From NCBI GenBank assembly GCA_910584685.1, contig CAJUAO010000006.1, forward strand, positions 1 to 64,000: a DNA stretch of 64,000 bases. The letters run 5' to 3'. The notes under the pieces are model-generated. The model was not told where the DNA came from and ran no database searches. It was given only the letters and a program-made list of their open reading frames with translations. The translations under genes and the position numbers were made by a program. Every line of letters starts with the position of its first letter. Within the stretch, counting starts at the first letter, position 1. Shown here piece after piece: positions 7,553-16,613 of this stretch. Source of the DNA: an uncultured Lachnospiraceae bacterium. Its GTDB lineage: Bacteria; Bacillota; Clostridia; Lachnospirales; Lachnospiraceae.

Positions 7553-8821
7553 TTGGAAGTTATAAGAAAATGGTTTATTAAGGATGACAAAAATATATTG
7601 AGAAAAAGCGCCCTTTGGAATCTTATATCAAGCGTTGAATATTCGCTGCAGTCGGCAGTGCTTATGCTGATAGTGGCAAGAGCGGGAGGCTTATATGATG
7701 CGGGAGTGTTTACCATAGCTTATACGCTTACACAGATGATGGCAACGATAGGCAGCTATGGTATGAGGAGCTTTCAGGTGTCAGATATAAAAAACGAATA
7801 TTCCTTTGGCTCATATCTGTCGTCAAGAGTGCTTTCCATTCTGGCAATGATTGTAATATGCATGTCCTACGGGTTTTATCAGGGCTATGACGGACAAAAG
7901 CTGTTTATTATAGCAATGCTTTGCGGCTACAGAATTGTAGATGATTTGGAGGATGTTTTTCATGGTGAAATGCAGAAAGCCATGAGGCTTGATACGGCTT
8001 CAAAGATACTGGCGGTAAGAATACTGGCAGCAACGGCTGCCTTTGGAATAAGCTATGTTATTACAAAAAACCTGGTTATTTCAAGCGTGGTTTTTACCTT
8101 AACGGCAGCAGCGCTTGCATTGTATTTGAACCTTTTAGTAACCGGATTTTTTAAGAATATTACATTTAAGCTTGAAAAAACAGGCGTTATAAAGCTTTTA
8201 TGGGTATGTCTTCCCATATGCTTAGGAGGCTTTTTATATAACTACCTTGTTAATGCTCCAAAGTACGCCATAGACAGAAATCTTTCAGAGGAGACACAGA
8301 CCATATTCAGCATATTGTTTATGCCTGTATTTGTCATAAACATGCTTAGCAGCTTTATATTTAAGCCAATGATAGTAAATATGGGAATACTTTGGAATGA
8401 GGGAAAGAAGAAGGGCTTTATTGTGTCAGTGGCAAAGCAGATGCTTATAATAATTGCCCTTACCCTTATATGCATGCTGGGAGGCTGGCTTATAGGCATT
8501 CAGGTATTAGGCTTTATGTATGGTGTAAACTTAGAGGCGTACAGGCTTTTATTTACTTTGCTTATAGCCTTTGGAGGAGTGGCGGCGCTGGTATCCTTTT
8601 TAGTGGTTGTACTTACAATAATACGAAAGCAGAATTATATAATGTTAGCTTATGGAATAGGAGTTGCAACAGACTGGCTGTTTATTGACAAAATTGTTAC
8701 CCGGTACGAGATATGGGGAGCAGGCGTTATTTACGGAGCGGCAATGTCTGTTATAGGAGCAGTTATGATGATAGTACTGTTTGCCTCGTTACATAGGAGA
8801 AAGGTTGTAAAAAATGATTGA
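7553..8821 (+). CDS. wzx: Wzx-like polysaccharide flippase (MATE/MVF superfamily)
   Basis: This 422-aa integral membrane protein has about 12 hydrophobic segments and the layout of the polysaccharide transporter family that flips undecaprenyl-linked sugars outward. The first half shows ALWNLISSVEYSLQSAVLML and FTIAYTLTQMMATIGSYGMR, typical of Wzx helices 1 and 2. The start is TTG, chosen because AGGAG (7541-7545, overlapping the previous stop codon) is 7 nt upstream. It overlaps the next gene by 8 nt. Its presence beside an ABC exporter in the same locus suggests it flips a separate small lipid-linked unit, like GacK in group A streptococci, and not the whole chain. That role is inference. 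Confidence 0.85.
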   Translation: MEVIRKWFIKDDKNILRKSALWNLISSVEYSLQSAVLMLIVARAGGLYDAGVFTIAYTLTQMMATIGSYGMRSFQVSDIKNEYSFGSYLSSRVLSILAMIVICMSYGFYQGYDGQKLFIIAMLCGYRIVDDLEDVFHGEMQKAMRLDTASKILAVRILAATAAFGISYVITKNLVISSVVFTLTAAALALYLNLLVTGFFKNITFKLEKTGVIKLLWVCLPICLGGFLYNYLVNAPKYAIDRNLSEETQTIFSILFMPVFVINMLSSFIFKPMIVNMGILWNEGKKKGFIVSVAKQMLIIIALTLICMLGGWLIGIQVLGFMYGVNLEAYRLLFTLLIAFGGVAALVSFLVVVLTIIRKQNYIMLAYGIGVATDWLFIDKIVTRYEIWGAGVIYGAAMSVIGAVMMIVLFASLHRRKVVKND

Positions 8822-10088
8822 ACGTCTGAAAAAAATATATCATAAATATTCGGATACATGGCTTGTAAGGCTTTTTGGAAAAATGTACCGCAACGGCTTT
8901 TTTATTTCAAATTATATGGCGTATCTGAGAATGAAAAGGCTGTCAGAGAAAAAGAGTCCGGGGGACAGGCCGGCGGAGGTATTGTTTTTATGCCAGTATC
9001 CTCCCGCATGGAACAAGATGAAAAGCGTATTTGAAATGATGCTTAAGGATAGCAGGTTTAACCCGAAAATACTGGCTGTTCCCGATAATATAAACAAGCC
9101 GGATGAAAAAATATATTTGTTTTTCAGCGGTATATACGGAAGGGATAATGTAATAAATTCCTATGAAAATGGGACATGGTATGATATAAAAAAGGACATG
9201 CCTGATTATGTGTTTTACCAAAGACCCTATGACCAGTATCTTCCAAAGCCATACAAAAGCGGCGTGGTTTCAGGGTATTCTAAGATATGTCATCTGGTGT
9301 ACGGTTATCTTATGACGGAAACCCTAAAGGATATATGTACAAATAAGCTGTTTTACAGAAATGTATATATGTATTTTGCAGAAAATACCATTTGCATGGA
9401 ATACAATATAAAAAGATTTAAAATATCACATAATAAGGGATATAGAAAAACCTTAAATATAGGTTATCCGGTTCTTGAGTATTTTGTAAAGAACAAGACA
9501 GAAAGAAAAACGGATAATAATGAATTTAAGGCCTTATGGACTCCGAGATGGTCTGACGATAAGGAAGCGGGAGGAAGCAATTTCCTTAATTTTAAGGATA
9601 AAATCATAACCCTTGTAAATGATAATACTGACCTTAGCATAGTGTTCAGACCTCATCCCATGACCTTTGACCATTTTATTTCCGTGGGAAAGCTGACGCG
9701 GGAGGAGGCAGATAAATATCTTAAGCTTTATGATGAAAATGACAGGTTAGAATACAATAATACTGCTGAATATGTGGATGTATTCTGGAATACTGACGCG
9801 CTTTTAAGCGATTTGTCAAGTATAATGGTAGAATATTTCGTAACGGGAAAGCCGGTTATATATTGCGATACAGGCGCTAAGCCCGATGAGTTTTTTGAAG
9901 AGCTTTTAAAGGCAATATATGTTACAAAGACATGGGAGCAGGCAGAGGAAAAGCTGTTAGAGCTTAAAGCGGGCATAGACCCTCTTAAGGAGGAGAGAGA
10001 AAAAAAGATTAAAGAGCTGTTAGGAGAAGATTTTCTCCATATATCCGAAAGATTTCTTGAGGCAATATATAGTGATTACAGCTCATAA
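8814..10088 (+). CDS. CDP-glycerol:polyol glycerophosphotransferase-like protein
   Basis: This 424-aa protein resembles the TagB/TagF glycosyl-glycerophosphate transferase family, with a GT-B fold. The supporting C-terminal features are FRPHPMTFDH, the NTDALLSDLSSIMVEYFVTGKPVIY segment with the donor-binding Asp-Ser-Ser, and late helices typical of the family; about the first 90 residues are poorly conserved. It is translationally coupled to wzx (8-nt overlap). Enzymes of this family use CDP-glycerol or related CDP-polyols to add polyol phosphate. No tagD-like or other CDP-polyol-forming gene is seen here, unless the nucleotidyltransferase at 1726 supplies the donor. It probably places a phosphodiester-linked substituent on the glycan. 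Confidence 0.75.
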   Translation: MIERLKKIYHKYSDTWLVRLFGKMYRNGFFISNYMAYLRMKRLSEKKSPGDRPAEVLFLCQYPPAWNKMKSVFEMMLKDSRFNPKILAVPDNINKPDEKIYLFFSGIYGRDNVINSYENGTWYDIKKDMPDYVFYQRPYDQYLPKPYKSGVVSGYSKICHLVYGYLMTETLKDICTNKLFYRNVYMYFAENTICMEYNIKRFKISHNKGYRKTLNIGYPVLEYFVKNKTERKTDNNEFKALWTPRWSDDKEAGGSNFLNFKDKIITLVNDNTDLSIVFRPHPMTFDHFISVGKLTREEADKYLKLYDENDRLEYNNTAEYVDVFWNTDALLSDLSSIMVEYFVTGKPVIYCDTGAKPDEFFEELLKAIYVTKTWEQAEEKLLELKAGIDPLKEEREKKIKELLGEDFLHISERFLEAIYSDYSS

Positions 10089-10106
10089 TCAGAGGAAGGT
10101 GATAAG

Positions 10107-10796
10107 ATGAAAGAGGTATTGATTATTATTCCCGCATATAATGAGCAGGATAATATAAAGCGTGTGGTTGACAATCTTATAGAAAACTATCCCCAGTATG
10201 ATTATGTGGTGGTTAACGACGGCTCAAGGGACCACACCAGAAGGATATGCAGGGAAAACGGATACAGGCTCCTTGACCTTCCCGTAAACCTAGGTCTTGC
10301 AGGAGGCTTTCAGGCAGGAATGAAGTATGCCTACAGGGCAGGATATAAATACGCCATTCAGTTTGACGCAGACGGACAGCACAGGCCTGAATATATAGAG
10401 CCTATTAAAAAAAAGATGGAGGAGGGCTATGATATTGTTATAGCCTCAAGGTTTGTAAGCAAAAAAAAGCCCTTTTCAATGCGAATGCTTGGAAGCAGGC
10501 TTATATCGGCAGCCATAAAAATAACAACGGGAAAAAGGATAAAGGACCCTACCTCGGGAATGCGAATGTTTAACAGAAGGATAATAAAGGAATGCGCAAC
10601 AAACATAAATTACGGGCCTGAGCCGGATACGGTATCTTTCTTAATGAAAAACGGGGCCACGGTAGCGGAGGTACAGGCTGAGATGGACGAAAGGATAGCG
10701 GGGCAGAGCTATCTTACGGCATTTAAATCAATTTCATATATGGTAAGAATGCTTACATCCATATTAGTAATACAAAATTTCAGAAAAAGAAGATAA
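10107..10796 (+). CDS. DPM1-like GT2, lipid-linked sugar synthase
   Basis: This 229-aa protein is a compact GT2 domain of the dolichol-phosphate-mannose synthase type: VLIIIPAYNEQDNI, VVVNDGSRDHTRR, the FDADGQHRPEY metal motif and the DPTSGMRMFNR signature. It lacks the two C-terminal helices seen in the enzyme at 179. The next gene encodes a DUF2304 membrane protein, the pair seen in group A streptococci as GacI and its activator GacJ. The pair probably makes an undecaprenyl-phosphate-linked sugar on the inner membrane face for the Wzx-type flippase at 7553. The sugar is not known. Confidence 0.88.
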   Translation: MKEVLIIIPAYNEQDNIKRVVDNLIENYPQYDYVVVNDGSRDHTRRICRENGYRLLDLPVNLGLAGGFQAGMKYAYRAGYKYAIQFDADGQHRPEYIEPIKKKMEEGYDIVIASRFVSKKKPFSMRMLGSRLISAAIKITTGKRIKDPTSGMRMFNRRIIKECATNINYGPEPDTVSFLMKNGATVAEVQAEMDERIAGQSYLTAFKSISYMVRMLTSILVIQNFRKRR

Positions 10797-10834
10797 TTAT
10801 TAGGAGGCAACACTGATTTCAGGTTGAAGTATTT

Positions 10835-11191
10835 ATGACAACAATATTTAGAATAGTTTTAATAGCAGCGTCTATACTGACTCTTGCAGGAATAGTAAGA
10901 AAGGTAAGAAATGCAAAGGTGGAGATAGAAACCTCTCTTTTTTGGATAGGCTTTTCCGCATTGCTTTTAATATTAAGCATATTTCCAAAAATAGCCGAGA
11001 TTATTGCAGATTTGCTTGGCATTTATTCTACGGTTAATTTCATTTTCCTGTTTGTAATATTTGTGCTTTTAGTGCATCAGTTTACAAATTCCATAAAAAT
11101 ATCGCAGCTTGAAAATAAGATAAAGGAGCTTACCCAGGAGATAGGAGTAAGAGAGCTTAGAAAAAAGGATTTGGAGAACGAGGAGGATTAA
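10835..11191 (+). CDS. DUF2304 small membrane protein (GacJ-like partner)
   Basis: This 118-aa protein has three hydrophobic segments (about 3-20, 35-52 and 65-85) and a charged coiled tail (SQLENKIKELTQEIGVRELR). This is the DUF2304 pattern, nearly always found next to a DPM1-like GT2. In streptococci the equivalent GacJ binds GacI and raises its activity. Here it sits 38 nt after the GT2 gene and 3 nt before rmlD, whose ribosome binding site lies within its last codons. The ribosome binding site for the ATG used is weak (AGGTTGAAG), so the exact start is less certain than the gene. Confidence 0.8.
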   Translation: MTTIFRIVLIAASILTLAGIVRKVRNAKVEIETSLFWIGFSALLLILSIFPKIAEIIADLLGIYSTVNFIFLFVIFVLLVHQFTNSIKISQLENKIKELTQEIGVRELRKKDLENEED

Positions 11192-11194
11192 ATA

Positions 11195-12064
11195 ATGAAA
11201 AGATTATTGGTTACAGGCTGTAACGGGCAGCTTGGGCGGGCAGTCAATGAAATGTATAAAAACAGAAGCGATATAGAGCTTGTAAATACCGATGTATTTG
11301 AGGGAGAAGGAATTCGCTCCATGGATATTTCGGATATAGATAATGTTCTTAAGGTTGTAAATGAGGTAAAGCCTTACGCAATTATTAACTGCGCCGCCCA
11401 TACAAATGTAGACGGCTGTGAGAAGGATGTGGATAACGCCTATAAAATAAACGCTATTGGCCCGAGAAACTTAAGCATAGCGTCAAAGGCAGAAGGGGCC
11501 AAGCTTGTTCATATATCAACCGACTATATATTTGAGGGAAATGGGACAAGACCTTATATTGAGTTTGACCTGCCTAATCCACAGGGAGTATACGGAAAAA
11601 CAAAGCTTGAAGGAGAGAAATTTGTAAAGCAGTTTACTGATAAATTTTTTATAATACGTACCGCATGGCTATATGGCGACGGAAAAAATTTTGTAAGGAC
11701 AATGCTCAGGCTGTCGGAAACAAATGATGAGGTAAGGGTTGTGGACGACCAGATTGGCTCCCCTACCAGCGCGGCAGTTTTGGCGGATATTATAGACAAG
11801 CTGGTGTGGACTGATAATTACGGGACGTTTCACGGAACCTGTGAGGGACAGTGCAGTTGGGCGGAGTTTACGGAGGAAATATTCAGAATAAAAGGCATAG
11901 ATACAAAGGTTAAAAAGATAACAAGCGAAGAATATGAGGCAATGTACCCGGCGGCAGCAAAGAGGCCGTCATATTCAGTCCTTGATAATTATATGCTGCG
12001 GCTTACAGCCGGATATGTGGCAAAGGACTGGAAGGAAGCTATAAAGGAGTACTTAGGAGAATAG
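11195..12064 (+). CDS. rfbD: dTDP-4-dehydrorhamnose reductase
   Basis: This 289-aa short-chain reductase (RmlD) makes dTDP-L-rhamnose in the last step of the pathway, using NAD(P)H. It has the Rossmann motif VTGCNGQLG at the start, the HISTDYIFEG strand and the catalytic VYGKTKLEGE with Tyr and Lys. C-terminal features include RTAWLYGDGKNFV and DDQIGSPTSA. The length is standard. GAGGAGG sits in the end of the preceding gene, so translation is coupled. The other rml genes lie 2-6 kb downstream (rfbB 14261, rfbA 16614, rfbC 17511), giving a complete but scattered set. Confidence 0.95.
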   Translation: MKRLLVTGCNGQLGRAVNEMYKNRSDIELVNTDVFEGEGIRSMDISDIDNVLKVVNEVKPYAIINCAAHTNVDGCEKDVDNAYKINAIGPRNLSIASKAEGAKLVHISTDYIFEGNGTRPYIEFDLPNPQGVYGKTKLEGEKFVKQFTDKFFIIRTAWLYGDGKNFVRTMLRLSETNDEVRVVDDQIGSPTSAAVLADIIDKLVWTDNYGTFHGTCEGQCSWAEFTEEIFRIKGIDTKVKKITSEEYEAMYPAAAKRPSYSVLDNYMLRLTAGYVAKDWKEAIKEYLGE

Positions 12065-12070
12065 ATTCAT

Positions 12071-14170
12071 ATGAAAAAGATAATCATAACCGTAATACTT
12101 GCCGTAATTATAGGAGCCTGTGGCTGGGGACTTATTGAGAATTCAAGGCTTAACATCAGTAAGGCAGAAGGCTTTGAAAGCGATAAAATACTTGATAAAT
12201 CATATATCAGTGAAGTTATTAATTATTCCGTAAGGGGGGACAGCTTTTATCAGGAGGCTGACGACCCCAGATTCTTTGTTACAGATTTTTATATGAAGCT
12301 TGAAAGCTTAAAAATAGTATTAAAGGAGCCTCTTGAAAAAAATACTCTTATTGAATTGTATTATGATAAGTATTGTACATTAAAGCATGGACATAAGGGC
12401 GATAAGGAAATATATATAGATTTAAGCGGGGTGGAGGAATGTTCAGCCATTAGGGTGGATATTAACGGTGATTTTTCTTTTGACCATATAGAATTAAGCA
12501 AAAGTGATTTTGAAATTGTAAATGCAGGAAAAAGCCGGATTTCTGTCTGGGCTTATATAACCGCGTGGATTCTTGCGGCGGCTATAGCCGTTGGAATTGT
12601 TTACGGCTTTGATATTACAGGGAAGGCCCGGACCTGTCTGTCCCGGCTTAGAGCTGTAAATGTAAAAGCCCTTGCAAATAAGAGAAATATATATAAATTA
12701 GCAGTACTGATACTTTATGCGGCGGGAATAATATGTATCAGGCTTCTTGTTAAGGAGCACAATATAAAATGGACTTTGACTACCATTGTGACAATAGTAT
12801 TTGCGGTGCTTATTAACCTGTTCAGTATATATAAAAATATTGCAGGAATAGTATTTACCGCAGTTATGATGTCAGGTATATGCTATATATTTACCGTTCC
12901 GGTGGGCTCCTTAATCTGCATGGACGACGAGTTTCACTATGAAAATTCGGTAAAATTTTCCCATGCCTTTGAGGATTGCGTAACGGAGGCGGACGAGTAT
13001 ATATACGGAAGGCTTGTTACAGAAAAATATAATCAGGTTGAAATCCAGAGAAGCATGAAAGGGCTTGAGGAGCTTTATGAGCTTGGCGCCGTAAGCAAGG
13101 ACGGCGGAGTGGCTACGGACGCATACAAAACCCTGGCGTATCTTCCGTCGGGAACTGCCATGTTTCTGGCAAGAGGCTTAGGTCTTCCCTTCGTTAAGGT
13201 GTTTTATGCGGGAAAGCTTGGAAATCTTTTTATGTATGGGCTGTTAATATATTTTGCAATAAAAAGGCTTCGCTCGGGAAAAATGATACTGGCAGTAACG
13301 GCAATGCTTCCGGCAAATATTTTTCTGGCGTCGTCATATTCCTACGACATATGGCTTATAGGCTTAACAATGCTTGGAATTGCATATATAGCCGGAGTGA
13401 TTCAGGACTGGGCAGGGGGAATACAGGTAAGAATTAAGGATATAATAATAATATTAGGCTCCCTCACCTTGGGGTTCGCGCCAAAGGCCGTTTATTTTCC
13501 AATGCTTCTGCTGGTGTTTCTTATACCAAGGGCAGGCTTTAAAAGCAAAAAATTATACAGGGGCATGTGTATATCCGCTGCAGCATGTATAATTTTTGTG
13601 CTGATGACATTCATGCTTCCGTTTATAGTCGGTGGACCGGGAGAGGGAGATTTAAGAGGCGGAGAGGACGTTAATTCCGCAGAACAGGTAAGCTATGTTT
13701 TGAAAAATCCTATGGAATATACAGAAATACTCCTAAATCATATTAAAGATTATATCAGTCCGGAAAACCAGAAGCTTACGGTGGGAGTGCTGGGGTATAT
13801 GGGAAATACAACACACTTTGTGCTGATTATGCTGCTGCTTGCCATGGTTACCTTTGCTGACAGGGAAGTATGCGACATGAAAATAAATAACCAAAAAGCA
13901 AGGCTGTGGACTATATTTTCCATATTTGCATCCATTGTACTTATATCCACCGCAATGTATATATCCTTTACTCCCGTTGGCAGTAACAGTGTGAACGGAT
14001 GTCAGTACAGGTATATTATACCTTTGATTTTTCCGCTTTTATACTTTGCTTTTAATATAAAAACAGACGGAAGAAATATTAATAAAAACATTTTCAGCGG
14101 GCTTTGCGTGGCATCCATGGTATTTATTTTGTACAGCGACGCATGGAAGCTTTGGCTAAGCGCATATTAA
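12071..14170 (+). CDS. DUF2142 polytopic membrane protein, GT-C-like
   Basis: This 699-aa protein has an N-terminal membrane anchor, a soluble extracytoplasmic part (about 30-150) and about 11 further helices. Between the helices is the acidic motif GSLICMDDEFHYENSVKF, the mark of DUF2142; acidic residues after an early helix are typical of GT-C enzymes that use lipid-linked sugars outside the membrane. It follows the GT2, DUF2304 and rmlD genes and lies downstream of the flippase, so it is a good candidate for the transferase that places flipped sugars on the polymer, as GacL does in group A streptococci. A Wzy-like polymerase role is also possible. The family call is firm; the function is inferred. 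Confidence 0.8.
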   Translation: MKKIIITVILAVIIGACGWGLIENSRLNISKAEGFESDKILDKSYISEVINYSVRGDSFYQEADDPRFFVTDFYMKLESLKIVLKEPLEKNTLIELYYDKYCTLKHGHKGDKEIYIDLSGVEECSAIRVDINGDFSFDHIELSKSDFEIVNAGKSRISVWAYITAWILAAAIAVGIVYGFDITGKARTCLSRLRAVNVKALANKRNIYKLAVLILYAAGIICIRLLVKEHNIKWTLTTIVTIVFAVLINLFSIYKNIAGIVFTAVMMSGICYIFTVPVGSLICMDDEFHYENSVKFSHAFEDCVTEADEYIYGRLVTEKYNQVEIQRSMKGLEELYELGAVSKDGGVATDAYKTLAYLPSGTAMFLARGLGLPFVKVFYAGKLGNLFMYGLLIYFAIKRLRSGKMILAVTAMLPANIFLASSYSYDIWLIGLTMLGIAYIAGVIQDWAGGIQVRIKDIIIILGSLTLGFAPKAVYFPMLLLVFLIPRAGFKSKKLYRGMCISAAACIIFVLMTFMLPFIVGGPGEGDLRGGEDVNSAEQVSYVLKNPMEYTEILLNHIKDYISPENQKLTVGVLGYMGNTTHFVLIMLLLAMVTFADREVCDMKINNQKARLWTIFSIFASIVLISTAMYISFTPVGSNSVNGCQYRYIIPLIFPLLYFAFNIKTDGRNINKNIFSGLCVASMVFILYSDAWKLWLSAY

Positions 14171-14178
14171 TAAATTAT

Positions 14179-14206
14179 TTGACATATTTTTCTAATGTGA
14201 TATATT
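14179..14206 (+). promoter_or_regulatory. Sigma-A promoter for rfbB
   Basis: A consensus TTGACA (14179-14184) and TATATT (14201-14206) are separated by 16 nt, 55 nt before the rfbB ATG. It splits the polysaccharide genes into two transcription units. Confidence 0.7.
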
Positions 14207-14260
14207 TAGTATGAAAATAAAGGTAATTAAACACTTATGCAAGAAAGGAATATATAAATT

Positions 14261-15346
14261 ATGAGGACATACTTGGTAACGGGAGGAGCCGGATTTATCG
14301 GTTCAAACTATATTCATTACATGTTTAAGAAATATGATAAGGATATAAGAATAATTAACGTGGACAAGCTTACCTACGCAGGAAATCTTGAAAACCTTAA
14401 GGACCTTGAGGACAGGGATAACTACAGCTTTGTGAAGGCTGACATCTGCGATAAGGAAGCAATCATGAAGATATTTGAGGAAAACGATATAGACAGGGTA
14501 GTTCATTTTGCAGCGGAAAGCCATGTGGACAGAAGCATCAAAAATCCTGAGGTTTTTGTCCAGACAAATGTACTTGGCACGGCAGTTATGCTTAACTGCG
14601 CAAAGGCGGCCTGGGAGCTTCCTGACGGTACATTTAAGGAGGATAAGAAGTTTCTCCATGTATCAACAGACGAGGTATACGGCTCACTTCCTGACGACGA
14701 CAGCGCCTTTTTCTATGAGACGACCCCATATGACCCACACAGTCCTTATTCTGCCAGCAAGGCGTCGTCAGATATGCTTGTAAAGTCATATATGGATACC
14801 TATAAGTTCCCGGCAAATATTACAAACTGCAGCAATAACTACGGACCGTACCAGTTCCCTGAAAAGCTTATTCCTCTTATTATAAATAACGCCCTTAATG
14901 GAAAGAAGCTTCCTGTATATGGCGACGGAAAGAATGTAAGGGACTGGCTTTTCGTTGAGGACCATGCAAAGGCTATAGACATGGTGCAGGAGCAGGGTAA
15001 GCTTTTTGAAACCTACAATATCGGCGGACATAACGAAAAGCAGAATATAGAGATTATACACATTATTCTTAACACCTTGCAGGAAATGCTTCCTGACGGC
15101 GACAAAAGAAAGGAATATATAAATGAAAGCCTCATAACATACGTGGAGGACAGAAAGGGACACGACAGAAGATATGCCATTGCTCCCGACAAGATAAAGG
15201 AGGCTATCGGCTGGTATCCTGAAACCATGTTCAAGGAGGGAATAAAGAAAACCATAGCGTGGTTCTTTGAGCATGAGGAATGGATGAAGAACGTCACAAG
15301 CGGCGATTATCAGAAGTATTACGAGGATATGTATAAGGACAGATAG
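14261..15346 (+). CDS. rfbB: dTDP-glucose 4,6-dehydratase
   Basis: This 361-aa extended short-chain dehydrogenase (RmlB) converts dTDP-glucose to dTDP-4-keto-6-deoxyglucose, the branch point for both dTDP-rhamnose and the 3-amino sugar made by the fdt genes. Motifs are the NAD-binding VTGGAGFIGSNY, HFAAESHVDRS, VSTDEVYGSL and the catalytic YSASKASSD; the C-terminal part has VRDWLFVEDHAKAI and VEDRKGHDRRY. Length and motifs are standard. It has its own promoter upstream and a strong terminator right after it, so it is probably a single-gene unit. Confidence 0.97.
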   Translation: MRTYLVTGGAGFIGSNYIHYMFKKYDKDIRIINVDKLTYAGNLENLKDLEDRDNYSFVKADICDKEAIMKIFEENDIDRVVHFAAESHVDRSIKNPEVFVQTNVLGTAVMLNCAKAAWELPDGTFKEDKKFLHVSTDEVYGSLPDDDSAFFYETTPYDPHSPYSASKASSDMLVKSYMDTYKFPANITNCSNNYGPYQFPEKLIPLIINNALNGKKLPVYGDGKNVRDWLFVEDHAKAIDMVQEQGKLFETYNIGGHNEKQNIEIIHIILNTLQEMLPDGDKRKEYINESLITYVEDRKGHDRRYAIAPDKIKEAIGWYPETMFKEGIKKTIAWFFEHEEWMKNVTSGDYQKYYEDMYKDR

Positions 15347-15361
15347 AAACAAAGGTAACAG

Positions 15362-15395
15362 GCTGCCTCACTAAATTAGTGCGGCAGCGTTTTTT
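15362..15395 (+). terminator. Rho-independent terminator after rfbB
   Basis: An 11-bp stem with one mismatch (15362-15372 with 15378-15388) and a 5-nt loop is followed by six T residues, 16 nt after the stop codon. Confidence 0.88.
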
Positions 15396-15448
15396 CGATT
15401 TATAGGAAATATATATAAAATAATAATATGTTTTACGAAAGGATTTAT

Positions 15449-16459
15449 ATGAAGAAGAGCATACTATTGCTGCTCCTGTGCGCCTTGCTGTCACTGGCAG
15501 GCTGTAAAAGGGAAGGAACCTTGGAAAAGGAGACTTCCGGCAGGGAGGAAAAGCATCAGAGGATATTTCAAATAGACGGACTTGGAAACGGAGATGCGAA
15601 GCTTGCAGATAAAAATACGGTGGTAACAAGCATAGGGAGCAGTCTGACGTTTATAAAAAACGGTGAGATAGCAAAGCAGTATGAGGACATACATGTAAAC
15701 TGGCTGGATACAGTAAGAGAGGAGAGACTTATAGTATATTCAAATTGGGATAAGGAGGTGGGAATCTTAAGGTATGATGAGGATTTTAATATTATATCAA
15801 ACGACATATGCCTGAAGGAGAGCGGGGATTTAGGAATAGACCCGTGTCTGTGCAGGGCAGGAAGCGTATATTATATTACAGTAACCCATATTGAAGGAGT
15901 AATTAACAACGGAGATATAAACGGCGAAAACGGAAAATATACCGTAAGTCTGTATAAAACGGAAAATCTTAAGAATTGGGAAAAGGTATCAGACATAATA
16001 ACAATGAATAATAATCTGGAGGATGGAGATTTAAATTTTTTTCATGGAAAATTGTATTTCACATATGAGAAGGAGGAATGTGACAAGGGAAGGTCGTCGA
16101 TTAATCTTCTTATATCACAGGACGGGGGGCTTACCTTTAGCGATAATATCACCCTTGTGGAGGAAAATGCCGACAATGAGCCGGCAGGAATAATATATGA
16201 TAATGAGACATATTATTTGTTTTACAGCAGCGACAAGGAAAATAAGGGAAAGAGCTATGAGGGCGCAAATATGTATATGCAGTCATATGGGAGTGATTTC
16301 ACATTAAGGGATAAGCCGGTTAAGCTTGAATGTGAGTACGGGGAAGGAACTCTTTTTTATGATATGCTGTGGGAAAAGGATAATCTATACTGTCTTTTTG
16401 CAGGAAATTATATAACGCAGAATAATCTTGTTCTGGAAAAGTTTTATTTGAATAGATAA
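15449..16459 (+). CDS. Lipoprotein with sialidase/GH43-like beta-propeller repeats
   Basis: This 336-aa protein starts with a lipoprotein signal peptide: MKKSILLLLLCALLSLAGC, with the lipidated Cys at residue 19. The remainder is predicted to be outside the cell. It shows repeated strand patterns with Asp-box-like turns (LISQDGGLTFSDN, YLFYSSDKEN, KLYFTYEKEE) that suggest a five- or six-bladed propeller as in GH43, GH32 or sialidase-like proteins. No catalytic triad could be assigned safely. The start at 15449 follows AAAGGA and gives a clean signal peptide. It sits alone between rfbB and rfbA, each with its own promoter. It might bind or trim the surface glycan; function unknown. Confidence 0.65.
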   Translation: MKKSILLLLLCALLSLAGCKREGTLEKETSGREEKHQRIFQIDGLGNGDAKLADKNTVVTSIGSSLTFIKNGEIAKQYEDIHVNWLDTVREERLIVYSNWDKEVGILRYDEDFNIISNDICLKESGDLGIDPCLCRAGSVYYITVTHIEGVINNGDINGENGKYTVSLYKTENLKNWEKVSDIITMNNNLEDGDLNFFHGKLYFTYEKEECDKGRSSINLLISQDGGLTFSDNITLVEENADNEPAGIIYDNETYYLFYSSDKENKGKSYEGANMYMQSYGSDFTLRDKPVKLECEYGEGTLFYDMLWEKDNLYCLFAGNYITQNNLVLEKFYLNR

Positions 16460-16478
16460 CAGAAATTTAAAGATAATA

Positions 16479-16507
16479 TTGTTAAATACAGGAAATAATG
16501 ATATAAT
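16479..16507 (+). promoter_or_regulatory. Sigma-A promoter for the rfbA-rfbC-ABC exporter operon
   Basis: TTGTTA (16479-16484), a 17-nt spacer and a consensus TATAAT (16502-16507) lie 106 nt before the rfbA start. It probably drives the run of genes up to 28.6 kb, given the close spacing. Confidence 0.7.
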
Positions 16508-16613
16508 CAAAATAATTGTGCAGCAAATAAAGGCATAAGTGTGTCTGACAGTCCGGCGCAGATTATTAAAATAAATAATAATTATATAAATGAGATAATG
16601 GAGGAAACAGAAA

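Noticed and set aside
14786..15352. 188-codon open frame opposite rfbB
   Set aside because: Shadow of a highly conserved gene; Leu/Tyr/Ile-rich composition is typical of antisense frames here.
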